A stretch of DNA of 64,000 bases, taken from contig JALUXC010000024.1 of NCBI GenBank assembly GCA_027019165.1, positions 372,001 through 436,000 on the forward strand, read 5' to 3'. The DNA comes from Pseudophaeobacter sp. (lineage in GTDB: Bacteria; Pseudomonadota; Alphaproteobacteria; Rhodobacterales; Rhodobacteraceae). A program made the translations under genes and the position numbers. Below, in pieces: positions 45,685 through 52,751 of this stretch; the first letter of the stretch is position 1, and each line of letters opens with the position of its first letter. The notes below the pieces were generated by a model. That model searched no databases. It was given only the letters and a program-made list of their open reading frames with translations, and was not told the origin of the DNA.

Positions 45685-45698
45685 CTGATGTGGATCAA
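45685..45698 (+). promoter_or_regulatory. FNR/FnrL-type box upstream of uspA
   Basis: CTGATGTGGATCAA matches TTGATNNNNATCAA at 9 of 10 defined positions. Its centre is 64 bases before the uspA start, a distance that fits class II activation by an FNR protein if the transcript begins near 45733. Confidence 0.6.
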
Positions 45699-45755
45699 GG
45701 CTCAAAAGCCAAGCCCCTTGCATCTTGGGACAAACTCGAACGACTGGAGGACACC

Positions 45756-46163
45756 ATGTATCACAATATTCTCGTGCCGATTTCCTTTGACCCGGACCGT
45801 GACGTCTCTGCACCACTCAAGCTGGCCAAACTTTTGGCCACGCCCGAGGCAAACGTCACACTGCTGCATGTGGTGGAGCAGATCCCCTCATATGCGATCT
45901 CCTACATGCCCGCCGATTACATGGCCGAGGCCCGTCAAGCCATTGAGGCCGAGCTTTCGGCCCTCGCCGACACCCTCCCCAATGCCAAAGGCCTTGTGAT
46001 CGAAGGTCACTCGGGCCGGTCCATTCTGGACTGGGCGGATCAGAACAAGCCGGACCTGATTATCGTTGCCTCTCACCGCCCTGGCATGCAGGATCTTCTG
46101 CTCGGCTCCACGGCCGCACAGGTCGTACGACATGCAAAATGCGCGGTACATGTTGTGCGCTAA
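45756..46163 (+). CDS. Universal stress protein, UspA family
   Basis: A 135-residue single-domain Usp. The N-terminal strand is NILVPISFDPDRDV. The nucleotide-binding end reads VASHRPGMQDLLLGSTAAQVV, which keeps the G-S/T-loop of ATP-binding Usps. Start at 45756 is set by GGAGG. An FNR-type box upstream suggests induction at low oxygen, as for Usp genes in related roseobacters (family-level knowledge). It is the last backbone gene before the integrated element. Confidence 0.9.
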   Translation: MYHNILVPISFDPDRDVSAPLKLAKLLATPEANVTLLHVVEQIPSYAISYMPADYMAEARQAIEAELSALADTLPNAKGLVIEGHSGRSILDWADQNKPDLIIVASHRPGMQDLLLGSTAAQVVRHAKCAVHVVR

Positions 46164-46203
46164 ACTACCTCTACGGACACGTCGATTGGCACTGCCACGC
46201 CAG

Positions 46204-46231
46204 CCCTCATCCTAGATATCTTGGGTGAGGG
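46204..46231. other. Imperfect hairpin after uspA
   Basis: CCCTCA (46204-46209) pairs with TGAGGG (46226-46231) around a GATATC centre. It may end the uspA transcript but lacks a U-tract. The rest of 46164-46406 holds no gene that I can support. Confidence 0.3.
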
Positions 46232-46406
46232 TATGCTCCTGATCGAAACGTCGACTGTGGCAGCGACTGAGGCAGCAGATCAAAAAAGCGTTGTTTCCAG
46301 AATTGGGAAAAGCGCCACACAGCCAGCCGCAGTCGCCAAGGTTCACCAACATACCCAAGCGGCAATCAGCCGTGCGACTTGAAAGCGTTGCATTGGACAA
46401 TGGCAT

Positions 46407-46423
46407 TGGAGGCGAGTACCGGA
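46407..46423. repeat. Distal attachment-site copy
   Basis: TGGAGGCGAGTACCGGA, identical to the last 17 bases of tRNA-Cys (minus strand, including CCA). The bases beyond differ from the tRNA (C then TCG, against A then TCG), so identity ends here. Confidence 0.88.
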
Positions 46424-46484
46424 CTCGCTACCATTTTCCTAAGCCACTGGAAGGCTTGAACAATCGAGTGCGAGGTTAAGATGT

Positions 46485-46505
46485 GTGTCGCACTTCGTGT
46501 CACAC
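46485..46505. repeat. Paired GTGTCNCAC nonamers, distal end
   Basis: GTGTCGCAC and GTGTCACAC are separated by TTC, giving a 12-bp period. They lie 61 bases inside the attachment copy. A matching pair with the same spacing lies at the other end. They are probable arm-type binding sites for the integrase or its partner. Confidence 0.6.
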
Positions 46506-46915
46506 TTATGCTGCCTCCAGTATCTAGCTGTCAACTCCCGTGTGGTGTCTTCAGTCCCCCCCCAGCGTCGCCATTTCGGACTGCAAACCGTGCCTTTAAA
46601 CGGGACCACACGTGGCTACGACCGGAACGGCACGCTCTACTATGCACGGGCACGGGCACGGGGGAAACCAACTCGATCACGCTATAGATGCCGGCGCGCA
46701 AAAATATGCTGCAAATTCTCAACTAAACATACAGTGCATGCCACCCGGAAGGCGGCTGCAATTCTCGCCCATCAAGAGCGTCAGCAACGCGCAGATAGCG
46801 CCCTTTGCAAACTGTGGGCGGTTTCCCGAAAGTGGTCTTTCAGCCTATGTGAAGGGAACGCTAACTCTAGAATGCTAGAATGATAGTGTATTCAAGCAAG
46901 ATGCTTGCTGTAACG
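46506..46915. other. Non-coding stretch inside the element
   Basis: No open frame with a start signal and protein-like composition is convincing here. A purine-poor, repetitive spot (GGCACGGGCACGGGGG near 46649) is visible. It may be remains of older cargo. Confidence 0.35.
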
Positions 46916-48001
46916 TCACTCAGAGTCTACGGTTTCATGAGAGTCATCCTGACTTGGAGCTTGAACGCCATCTCTCTTACGCAAAACCAAGACTGCAGGA
47001 GAAACTACGTTTGGGTTGCCATACGAAAAAACACTTTCATCAGCACTCGTCCTTACAAACATAGCTGCGTCGTCAAATGCGGTGAGCATTGTTGCCCAAA
47101 TTTCACAGTTTGATGCTCCACTGACCTTGCGGGCACATGGCTTTTCTTGAAATTTCGAACTTGAAAGAATTTTGCCAGCCGTCAGAGGAGACACATCACC
47201 AAAGCGTAAAAAAGTAAACCTCGCGTTCCGATCAAACATCATGGCCGTCAACGCAAATGATTCATTTGACAGATTGATTGGCAACTCTGTTACAAGTCGT
47301 TGTGGCAAATTGCGGTTTGCTAGGATGTGGCGTGGGTTTATTAACCGAAACCCCACTTGTATCATGTCATCGCAAGCGTTGAACGTTGCAAGCCAACGAT
47401 CCGGAATTTCCTTGTGGTCCAATTCCACCGGATCAATGCCTTGAGAATATGAATATGTAAACTTAGGTCCAACATTGGCTTCAAACAGAAAGGGGACGTC
47501 AAAGTTCTGGCTTTCAATATTCTCACGATCTTTGTCGTCAAGGCAAAGGACTGTATCCATATTAGGTGCAGAATATACACTATTAAACGATTGCCCTGAA
47601 ATGCGAAAGAAGCCAGCTATTTCGGCGCTCCCTGCTGTCTCGCTATACCCGATGGGCACAAGACCCAGTACATCGGTTTCCTTCGAGATGATTTTCCATA
47701 CTTCCGCTACAGTTGGTCGAACAGAAATTCTTTCACCTTTTTCGTTCACGGTGAAGTAGTCTTGAGATAAGTTGGGGTACTCCATTTCTATGATTTCTGA
47801 CGCCGAACGTAGTTCCAACTTCAAACCAATCTGATCCAAGGAAAACCCTGCAACACCAAAGTCATCTCCACCGCTACTGGAGTTCACAATCGACAAAGAC
47901 TGGTCGCCACCCAACTCCTGCCATTCGTAAGGCTGTGAAGCAGCTTCAGAGGCACTTAAGGCAACCGAACAGACCGAAATTACAGCTCGCAAATTCAGCA
48001 C
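46916..48001 (-). CDS. Unknown exported protein, downstream cargo gene
   Basis: A 361-residue protein that I do not recognise. The N-terminus (LRAVISVCSVALSASEAAS) is a plausible Sec signal. The mature part is a mixed alpha/beta protein with several Cys and Trp/Tyr clusters; no catalytic motif stands out. It begins with GTG at 48001, overlapping the upstream gene stop by 7 bases, with GGGAG at good spacing; the two genes are translationally coupled. Its composition is far more AT-rich than the backbone: 26 of 60 bases are G or C at 47221-47280. It is likely part of one system with the upstream gene. Confidence 0.7.
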   Translation of the reverse strand: MLNLRAVISVCSVALSASEAASQPYEWQELGGDQSLSIVNSSSGGDDFGVAGFSLDQIGLKLELRSASEIIEMEYPNLSQDYFTVNEKGERISVRPTVAEVWKIISKETDVLGLVPIGYSETAGSAEIAGFFRISGQSFNSVYSAPNMDTVLCLDDKDRENIESQNFDVPFLFEANVGPKFTYSYSQGIDPVELDHKEIPDRWLATFNACDDMIQVGFRLINPRHILANRNLPQRLVTELPINLSNESFALTAMMFDRNARFTFLRFGDVSPLTAGKILSSSKFQEKPCARKVSGASNCEIWATMLTAFDDAAMFVRTSADESVFSYGNPNVVSPAVLVLRKRDGVQAPSQDDSHETVDSE

Positions 48002-48861
48002 GCTTGATCTCCCTTCCTGGCAACAATGGTTACGTCAAGCTGAAAACCATCGGTTTTTTCGAAACTTTGGCTTTTCGGTTCGGCGCGGACTTGTATCATT
48101 CCGTTGTTTCGAAGACCGAGACCTTTTCGAACATCGCAAGTTATGTCCAACTCTCGAGGGCCAAGTCCAATTTCAACGTCCTGTCCCCCAATCTTAAGAA
48201 GCATTGCTTCGTCACCCTGAGAAATAGCTTCACGCCAATCTGCTCCATAATTTGGCTGCACTGAGATTGAAATCTGTTGGTCGTTAGCTGCATAAAATCG
48301 TGCAGAAAGATCAGACACCGACACGTTTTGAAACAGGGCGCTAGATGGCTCTCCCTCTTCATCGGAGAAAAAGACTTGCAACTTTCTTCTGTCGTATAAT
48401 TCAAAAGTATATATTGCATCAACACGCTGAGTAACAATTGCCTCTAAATCCGCAAACGCGGGCGGATTGAGTATCGCTTGGATTACGTTCTTGTGGCTAG
48501 CTTCCAGCTCAGTCAACCCGTCCAATTGCCCGCCAGATATTTCGTTCCGAATGACGTCTCTTATTATAGTATCCAGTCGCGTCTCGTCACGAAGCTCCGC
48601 CAGTTTCTCATCGTCTAAGTCTTCAAGAATGTCGCGCAAACGAGCGTAGTGCCAATCCTTATGTTTCGCGCCTTCCAACTCCAGTATTATTTCGGATGTA
48701 AGCCATGCCCGGACTTCAGATTTCCAAAATGCTAGAGAAACAGCTGCGACGATAGGTAAGACAATCGCTACGTTTTTTACAGTGCTAGAGATTTTTGAAA
48801 GAGAAAACCCCGGCTGTGATTGGGCTTGTTGTGGCTGTGGTGCGGGTTGATTGTCTTGCAT
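47995..48861 (-). CDS. Unknown membrane-anchored protein, upstream cargo gene
   Basis: A 288-residue protein that I do not recognise. A polar, Gln/Pro-rich N-terminus is followed by one transmembrane helix at residues about 28-47 (VKNVAIVLPIVAAVSLAFW). The rest is acidic and helical with possible coiled-coil around 60-110, then a beta-rich domain with an RRKLQVFFSDEEGEPSSALF segment. A near-perfect ribosome-binding site (TAAGGAGGTGC) precedes it. The topology places most of the protein outside the cytoplasm or, less likely, inside with the N-terminus out. It is expressed with the following gene. Confidence 0.7.
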   Translation of the reverse strand: MQDNQPAPQPQQAQSQPGFSLSKISSTVKNVAIVLPIVAAVSLAFWKSEVRAWLTSEIILELEGAKHKDWHYARLRDILEDLDDEKLAELRDETRLDTIIRDVIRNEISGGQLDGLTELEASHKNVIQAILNPPAFADLEAIVTQRVDAIYTFELYDRRKLQVFFSDEEGEPSSALFQNVSVSDLSARFYAANDQQISISVQPNYGADWREAISQGDEAMLLKIGGQDVEIGLGPRELDITCDVRKGLGLRNNGMIQVRAEPKSQSFEKTDGFQLDVTIVARKGDQAC

Positions 48862-49330
48862 TATTGCACCTCCTTAATGAGCTCGGAATACTGAAGCTTT
48901 CGAAATTTGGTTGAACGGAAGTCAAAGAGTTGGCTCGTCGCCGAGGATTACCTAAGCGTGCATGAGTGATGCTCCAAGTGTCAAGCATGACATGCCAAGC
49001 TGTCACAGAAACTGCACGGATGGCATTCTTGGTATTCTTGAATAGTTGTGCAAAACATCAAAACTCTGAACCGAACTAGCAGTTAAGCAAGCTTCGTTAT
49101 GTCCAACCTCCGTCTTTGTCTGCGTCTCACCAGTTCATCTCTCACACCACGAAGGTCGGCTTTTGTAGAATGGCGCAAGCAGTTGTGCTTCCGCTTTGGG
49201 CTGACTGCCGCCATCTGTGGCGCTCAGTCAACAACTACAGGAACGGGCACCATAGTAGTTTACTGTTCCACTTAGTGCCACTGATTGCGACAAGGATGAT
49301 CTAACAGTCAAAAAATACAGATTCACTGGA
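48862..49330. promoter_or_regulatory. Divergent control region inside the element
   Basis: A 469-base gap between the cargo operon and the palm-domain gene. It holds the perfect odd palindrome GCATG-A-CATGC (48985-48995) flanked by TGTCA (48979-48983 and 49001-49005), and two abutting 9-bp repeats GGCATTCTT and GGTATTCTT (49022-49039). These fit repressor or replication-initiator sites. A short open frame at 49116-49304 lacks a start signal and is not called. Confidence 0.45.
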
Positions 49331-50722
49331 ATGAATGCACGCCTCTTTGACCCTCAGTGGACAACAGACAATCCGGCGCTGATGGCGTATCTGGACAGCC
49401 TTTGTGCAGACCTGTCCTCGAAAGAGACCAGGAAGCGAAAGCGAAGACTGGATGCACAACTTCTCTTTGAAGCCGCTATCAAGGCTATCGTGCTCGACCT
49501 TTACCGGGCGCACGAGAGCGATCCCGCGCTCGAGGTGGGCATCGCGACTGGCACAACCGCTCTACAGCAAAAAAGCACGTCGCGGTACGGTGCCAGCTTC
49601 ATATCTGCGCGGACTTTCATTGCTGCAATGGAAGCGTTGCAAGCCGGTGGGTTGATTGAGCTGACCACGCCGCACTGGGATGACCCCAATAAAACGCGCA
49701 GCCGAGTCGCTCGGTACATGGCTACACCTGCCCTATTGCGCGGATTAGATGATGTCGGGATTTCAGTTGTCGATTTGCGCAGACACAGGAACGCCGAAGG
49801 AATTCGATTGAAGGATGCAGGAAAGCACCTTGTCGACTATGGCGACGACGCTTTTGCGAATACTGCCCGTGACCGATTGCGGAAGATCAACGACATGCTG
49901 GAAAGCCATTGGGCAGACTTGGCGCGGACTGACGATCAACTGATGGCTGACCTGAAAGAGATAGCAGGGACGCGGGATGATGAGGCGGCCCAGTCCTTCG
50001 ACTTCGCCGCGCGGACCGTGCACCGCGTCTTCAATAACGAAGACTGGGAGCAGGGCGGGCGCTTCTACGGCGCATGGTGGATCAGTTGCCCTAGCAGGTT
50101 GAGACCGTACATCCTGATAGATGGGAAACGCACGGTTGAAGTGGACTATTCAGGGCTACATGCAGCCATGCTCTATGCCCAAGACGGCCAGTCCATCCCT
50201 GATGACCCCTATGAGCGGTGCTTGACCAGGGCGCAGAACAAGGCTGAACGAAAACTGGTCAAGCAGACTTTCAACGCTCTCCTTAATGCCGACAGTGTGA
50301 AACGGATAGGCGAGATTGACGACTACTCACCAGAGATTACTGGGCGTAGCTGGAATGACTTCAAGTGGCACATCGTCAGCATGTATCCAGAGTTCAGGCA
50401 ACACTTCGGCTCAGGTATCGGGCTGCGCTTGCAGAGAAAAGACAGCGACTTGGCGGAAACCGTCATGTTGAGGTTCGCTGCCATGGGCTATGCCTGCCTG
50501 CCGGTGCATGACAGTTTTATCGTGCACCACGAATTGCAGGACGAGTTGAACCAGATCATGCGGGAGGTATTCGAAGCAGAGTTCGGTGTCAGCGGCAAGG
50601 TCGGCGTGAATATCGGCATCGGAGAGGTTGTGGAAGGTAGCAGTCAGCCAATCGAACTAGGTATAGGTCAACTCCTTAATCCAAAGGGCTTCGAAGCAAG
50701 GCTACAGGCGTTCTGGGACTAG
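49331..50722 (+). CDS. Stand-alone palm-domain polymerase-like protein
   Basis: A 463-residue protein. Residues about 40-115 form a winged-helix-like DNA-binding segment (SARTFIAAMEALQAGGLIEL is a typical recognition helix and wing). Residues about 250-430 keep the three palm motifs of the DNA polymerase A / single-subunit RNA polymerase superfamily: motif A VEVDYSGLHAAMLYA with D272; motif B RKLVKQTFNALLNA with R307 and K311 spaced as in family A; motif C PVHDSFIVHHE with H393 and D394. Proofreading and 5'-nuclease domains are absent. It may start replication of the element, fill gaps after integration, or be a defence enzyme. The start has no strong ribosome-binding site. Confidence 0.75.
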   Translation: MNARLFDPQWTTDNPALMAYLDSLCADLSSKETRKRKRRLDAQLLFEAAIKAIVLDLYRAHESDPALEVGIATGTTALQQKSTSRYGASFISARTFIAAMEALQAGGLIELTTPHWDDPNKTRSRVARYMATPALLRGLDDVGISVVDLRRHRNAEGIRLKDAGKHLVDYGDDAFANTARDRLRKINDMLESHWADLARTDDQLMADLKEIAGTRDDEAAQSFDFAARTVHRVFNNEDWEQGGRFYGAWWISCPSRLRPYILIDGKRTVEVDYSGLHAAMLYAQDGQSIPDDPYERCLTRAQNKAERKLVKQTFNALLNADSVKRIGEIDDYSPEITGRSWNDFKWHIVSMYPEFRQHFGSGIGLRLQRKDSDLAETVMLRFAAMGYACLPVHDSFIVHHELQDELNQIMREVFEAEFGVSGKVGVNIGIGEVVEGSSQPIELGIGQLLNPKGFEARLQAFWD

Positions 50723-50857
50723 TTAGGCAAGCCCGGGGCGAATTACGCAACTTCCTGCAATATACGAAATCAAGGTAAGTTAATTTATTTCAATATCTTG
50801 AGTCTGGTTCGGGCAGAATGGTATAGATATTGCTATCCCCTCTCGGTCACGCCTTTT

Positions 50858-50897
50858 CCGGCGCTCCCTCGTTACTGGTAACGATAAGGAGCGCCGG
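50858..50897. terminator. Hairpin between the palm-domain and integrase genes
   Basis: CCGGCGCTCC (50858-50867) pairs with GGAGCGCCGG (50888-50897), with a nested CGTTAC/GTAACG. It separates two convergent genes. Neither side has a U-tract. Confidence 0.5.
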
Positions 50898-50903
50898 GCC
50901 GGT

Positions 50904-52484
50904 TCAGACCTTAAAGCGCCCGATGGCCTCGCTGAGTTGGTCCAGCGTGTAGCCTTCTCTCAGATAGACTTCCTGCGTCACGCCTGACCGGGCGTGACCA
51001 ACGATGCACTGGATGATCGGCTCCGGTACGTTTGCTTGCCCCAGTCGCGTTACCACCGTGTGCCGGAGGCTATGGAAGACAAGACCCGGCTGCTTGATTC
51101 CCAGCTTGGGCAAGAAACTCTCATTGCACCAGCGGCCCAAGTTGCGACCGTAGCCGCCATTGGCACTGTAGCTGTAGTCTGGGAACAGGCGTGTGCCGTT
51201 CCTCCGACTGTCCACGAATTCGAGAAAGCCCAGACGAACCAACTGAGAGTGCAGCGGCACTTTACGCCTACCAGCCTCTGACTTCACGCTTTTGGTGTCG
51301 TCGCCTTCATCCGTGATGTTCAGAAACCATGTGTCGCCTTCCTGCTGGACATCAGCAATGTCGAGTTGGCAAATCTCATTCAAACGTGCCCCTGTGAACA
51401 TGCCCAAGAGCATACCCCACTTGTGGCTGTCCTTACGCACCAACCCGGACGGGTTTTGCGTCAACTCAGTGTAGATTAATCTCGCTTGTTCGGCTGAGAA
51501 CGGCTTACGCTCGCTCTCGCTGGCCTTGTCCTTCTTTACCTTCATGCCTTCAAAGAGCGTATGTGGCGCATATCCATGCCGTTCTGCCCAGTCGAAGAAC
51601 ATCTTGAACATCTGGATATGGCTGTTGATCGTCTTGGCCGCGATCTTCTTGTGACCGGGTTCTTTGATAACCTGCATCAGCGGCATGGCTTTCAACTTCG
51701 GCTTGGTGTTCCGGCTGGACGGAAGCGCTTGCAAGACTTTCTTTACTTCGCTCGCATCCTGCTTGGTGATCGTGGCAAGCAATCGATCAGGCCCGAAGTA
51801 TTCGACAAGGATGTTCAGGTAAGCTCGGTTCTGACCGATTGTCTTGCTTGCCCATTGGCGCGAGTGCTCTGCGATGAAATCATCTACCGCCGCGCCCAAG
51901 GTCGATGACGCTGGCAGAGTGGGCGCAGGAGCGGCAGGAGCAAAGACTGGGGGATCGTCATAAGAATAACGCTCAAGACGCTCAGCGGCTTCCAGAACGC
52001 GCCTCAGCATATCCCGTCGCCCCTTGCGTAATTCAAGCGAAATTCGAGGGAGGCTGTCGTTCCAATCTGCATCGGAAACCTCCGTCTTTGATTTAAACCG
52101 GGTGATGGGCAGGTATTGCTCGTTGACGCCTTCAAGATCCACCATGCAATCGTGGTCCAGCATTTCCTCGCGGGCGTCAGCCAATGCATTCTTCGACATG
52201 CCGTAGCGGTTCAATCGGTCAAGGTATTGATCCAGTTGAGCCTTGAAAAAAGCTGTGACCTTTTCGCGAATTTCGTCTTGCCGGAGGCGTGCCAATGCTC
52301 TGTTCTCGCCAATAACTTTTCCACAAGATGCAAGAAAACGGGCCAAGTCGCCAGCCTGTTTGGGGCAACGCGTTCCAAGCGACAACCTGATGCTTCCTCT
52401 AGGAGAGGGACTTAGGGTCGGGAGCGGCCAGCGGAAGTAATAAATGCCGTGCCGAGACTTGGATAGGTATGCGGCTGTGATCAT
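50904..52484 (-). CDS. Tyrosine recombinase / integrase
   Basis: A 526-residue integrase. The N-terminus AYLSKSRHGIYYFRW resembles the DUF6538 core-binding start found in tRNA-site integrases. The catalytic residues are complete: R367 in GARLNE, H471 and R474 in HSLRH, H497 and the nucleophile Y507 in VTQEVYLRE. A lysine in the beta2-3 hairpin (KSVKSEAGRRKVPL) is likely. The start is placed at the ATG 52484: an upstream in-frame GTG (52514) would translate through the GTGTCNCAC arm repeats, which are more likely regulatory. It adjoins tRNA-Cys and reads away from it. Confidence 0.93.
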   Translation of the reverse strand: MITAAYLSKSRHGIYYFRWPLPTLSPSPRGSIRLSLGTRCPKQAGDLARFLASCGKVIGENRALARLRQDEIREKVTAFFKAQLDQYLDRLNRYGMSKNALADAREEMLDHDCMVDLEGVNEQYLPITRFKSKTEVSDADWNDSLPRISLELRKGRRDMLRRVLEAAERLERYSYDDPPVFAPAAPAPTLPASSTLGAAVDDFIAEHSRQWASKTIGQNRAYLNILVEYFGPDRLLATITKQDASEVKKVLQALPSSRNTKPKLKAMPLMQVIKEPGHKKIAAKTINSHIQMFKMFFDWAERHGYAPHTLFEGMKVKKDKASESERKPFSAEQARLIYTELTQNPSGLVRKDSHKWGMLLGMFTGARLNEICQLDIADVQQEGDTWFLNITDEGDDTKSVKSEAGRRKVPLHSQLVRLGFLEFVDSRRNGTRLFPDYSYSANGGYGRNLGRWCNESFLPKLGIKQPGLVFHSLRHTVVTRLGQANVPEPIIQCIVGHARSGVTQEVYLREGYTLDQLSEAIGRFKV

Positions 52485-52493
52485 CGTGGCTAT

Positions 52494-52514
52494 GTGTCCC
52501 ACTTTGTGTCGCAC
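52494..52514. repeat. Paired GTGTCNCAC nonamers, tRNA end
   Basis: GTGTCCCAC and GTGTCGCAC, separated by TTT, lie between the integrase start and the attachment site, 39 bases from the latter. Spacing and orientation match the distal pair. They may bind the integrase and regulate its gene. Confidence 0.6.
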
Positions 52515-52553
52515 CCAACGTCAAAGCTCATAACCTTATGATTTAGAATGAAA

Positions 52554-52570
52554 TGGAGGCGAGTACCGGA
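52554..52570. repeat. Attachment-site copy inside tRNA-Cys
   Basis: TGGAGGCGAGTACCGGA, identical to the distal copy. It spans the CCA end, discriminator, acceptor strand and part of the T-arm of tRNA-Cys, the usual crossover zone for this insertion type. Confidence 0.9.
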
Positions 52571-52627
52571 ATCGAACCGGTGTACACGGATTTGCAATCC
52601 GCTGCGTCACCACTCCGCCAACTCGCC
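52554..52627 (-). tRNA. tRNA-Cys (anticodon GCA)
   Basis: Read on the minus strand, GGCGAGT and ACTCGCC form the acceptor. The anticodon loop is TTGCAAA with GCA. The T-arm is ACCGGTTCGATTCCGGT. CCA is encoded. It is intact after insertion of the element at its 3' end. Confidence 0.96.
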
Positions 52628-52751
52628 GCCGACTGTGAACATTCCTGTTCATGGTGTGGCGCCGGGAGTATCGCGATTCAGGTCCAAGCACAAGACCAAA
52701 CATGCGATAGATGCTCCGCCCAAAGATGGACGGAGCGACAAGGCCCGGCCC

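Larger units (their letters stand above)
46407..52570. mobile_element. Integrative element inserted at tRNA-Cys
   Basis: A 17-bp perfect direct repeat, at 46407-46423 and 52554-52570, bounds the segment. The right copy is the CCA end and 3' arm of tRNA-Cys, so insertion rebuilds the tRNA and leaves the second copy at the far end. A tyrosine integrase lies next to the tRNA and reads away from it, as in most tRNA-site integrative elements. Cargo: a palm-domain polymerase-like protein and an AT-rich operon of two unknown exported proteins. No mobilisation, capsid or conjugation genes are present, so it is either minimal, mobilisable by a helper, or decayed. Confidence 0.88.

Noticed and set aside
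46212-46406. 64-codon minus-strand frame between uspA and the element
   Set aside because: Starts at the att copy, has no start signals, and no recognisable domain; possible remnant only.
46485-46883. 132-codon frame at the distal end of the element
   Set aside because: No ribosome-binding site, unusual composition, and it begins inside the arm repeats.
52485-52514. Longer integrase start with a 10-residue extension
   Set aside because: The extension only translates the GTGTCNCAC repeats; the ATG at 52484 fits the family start.
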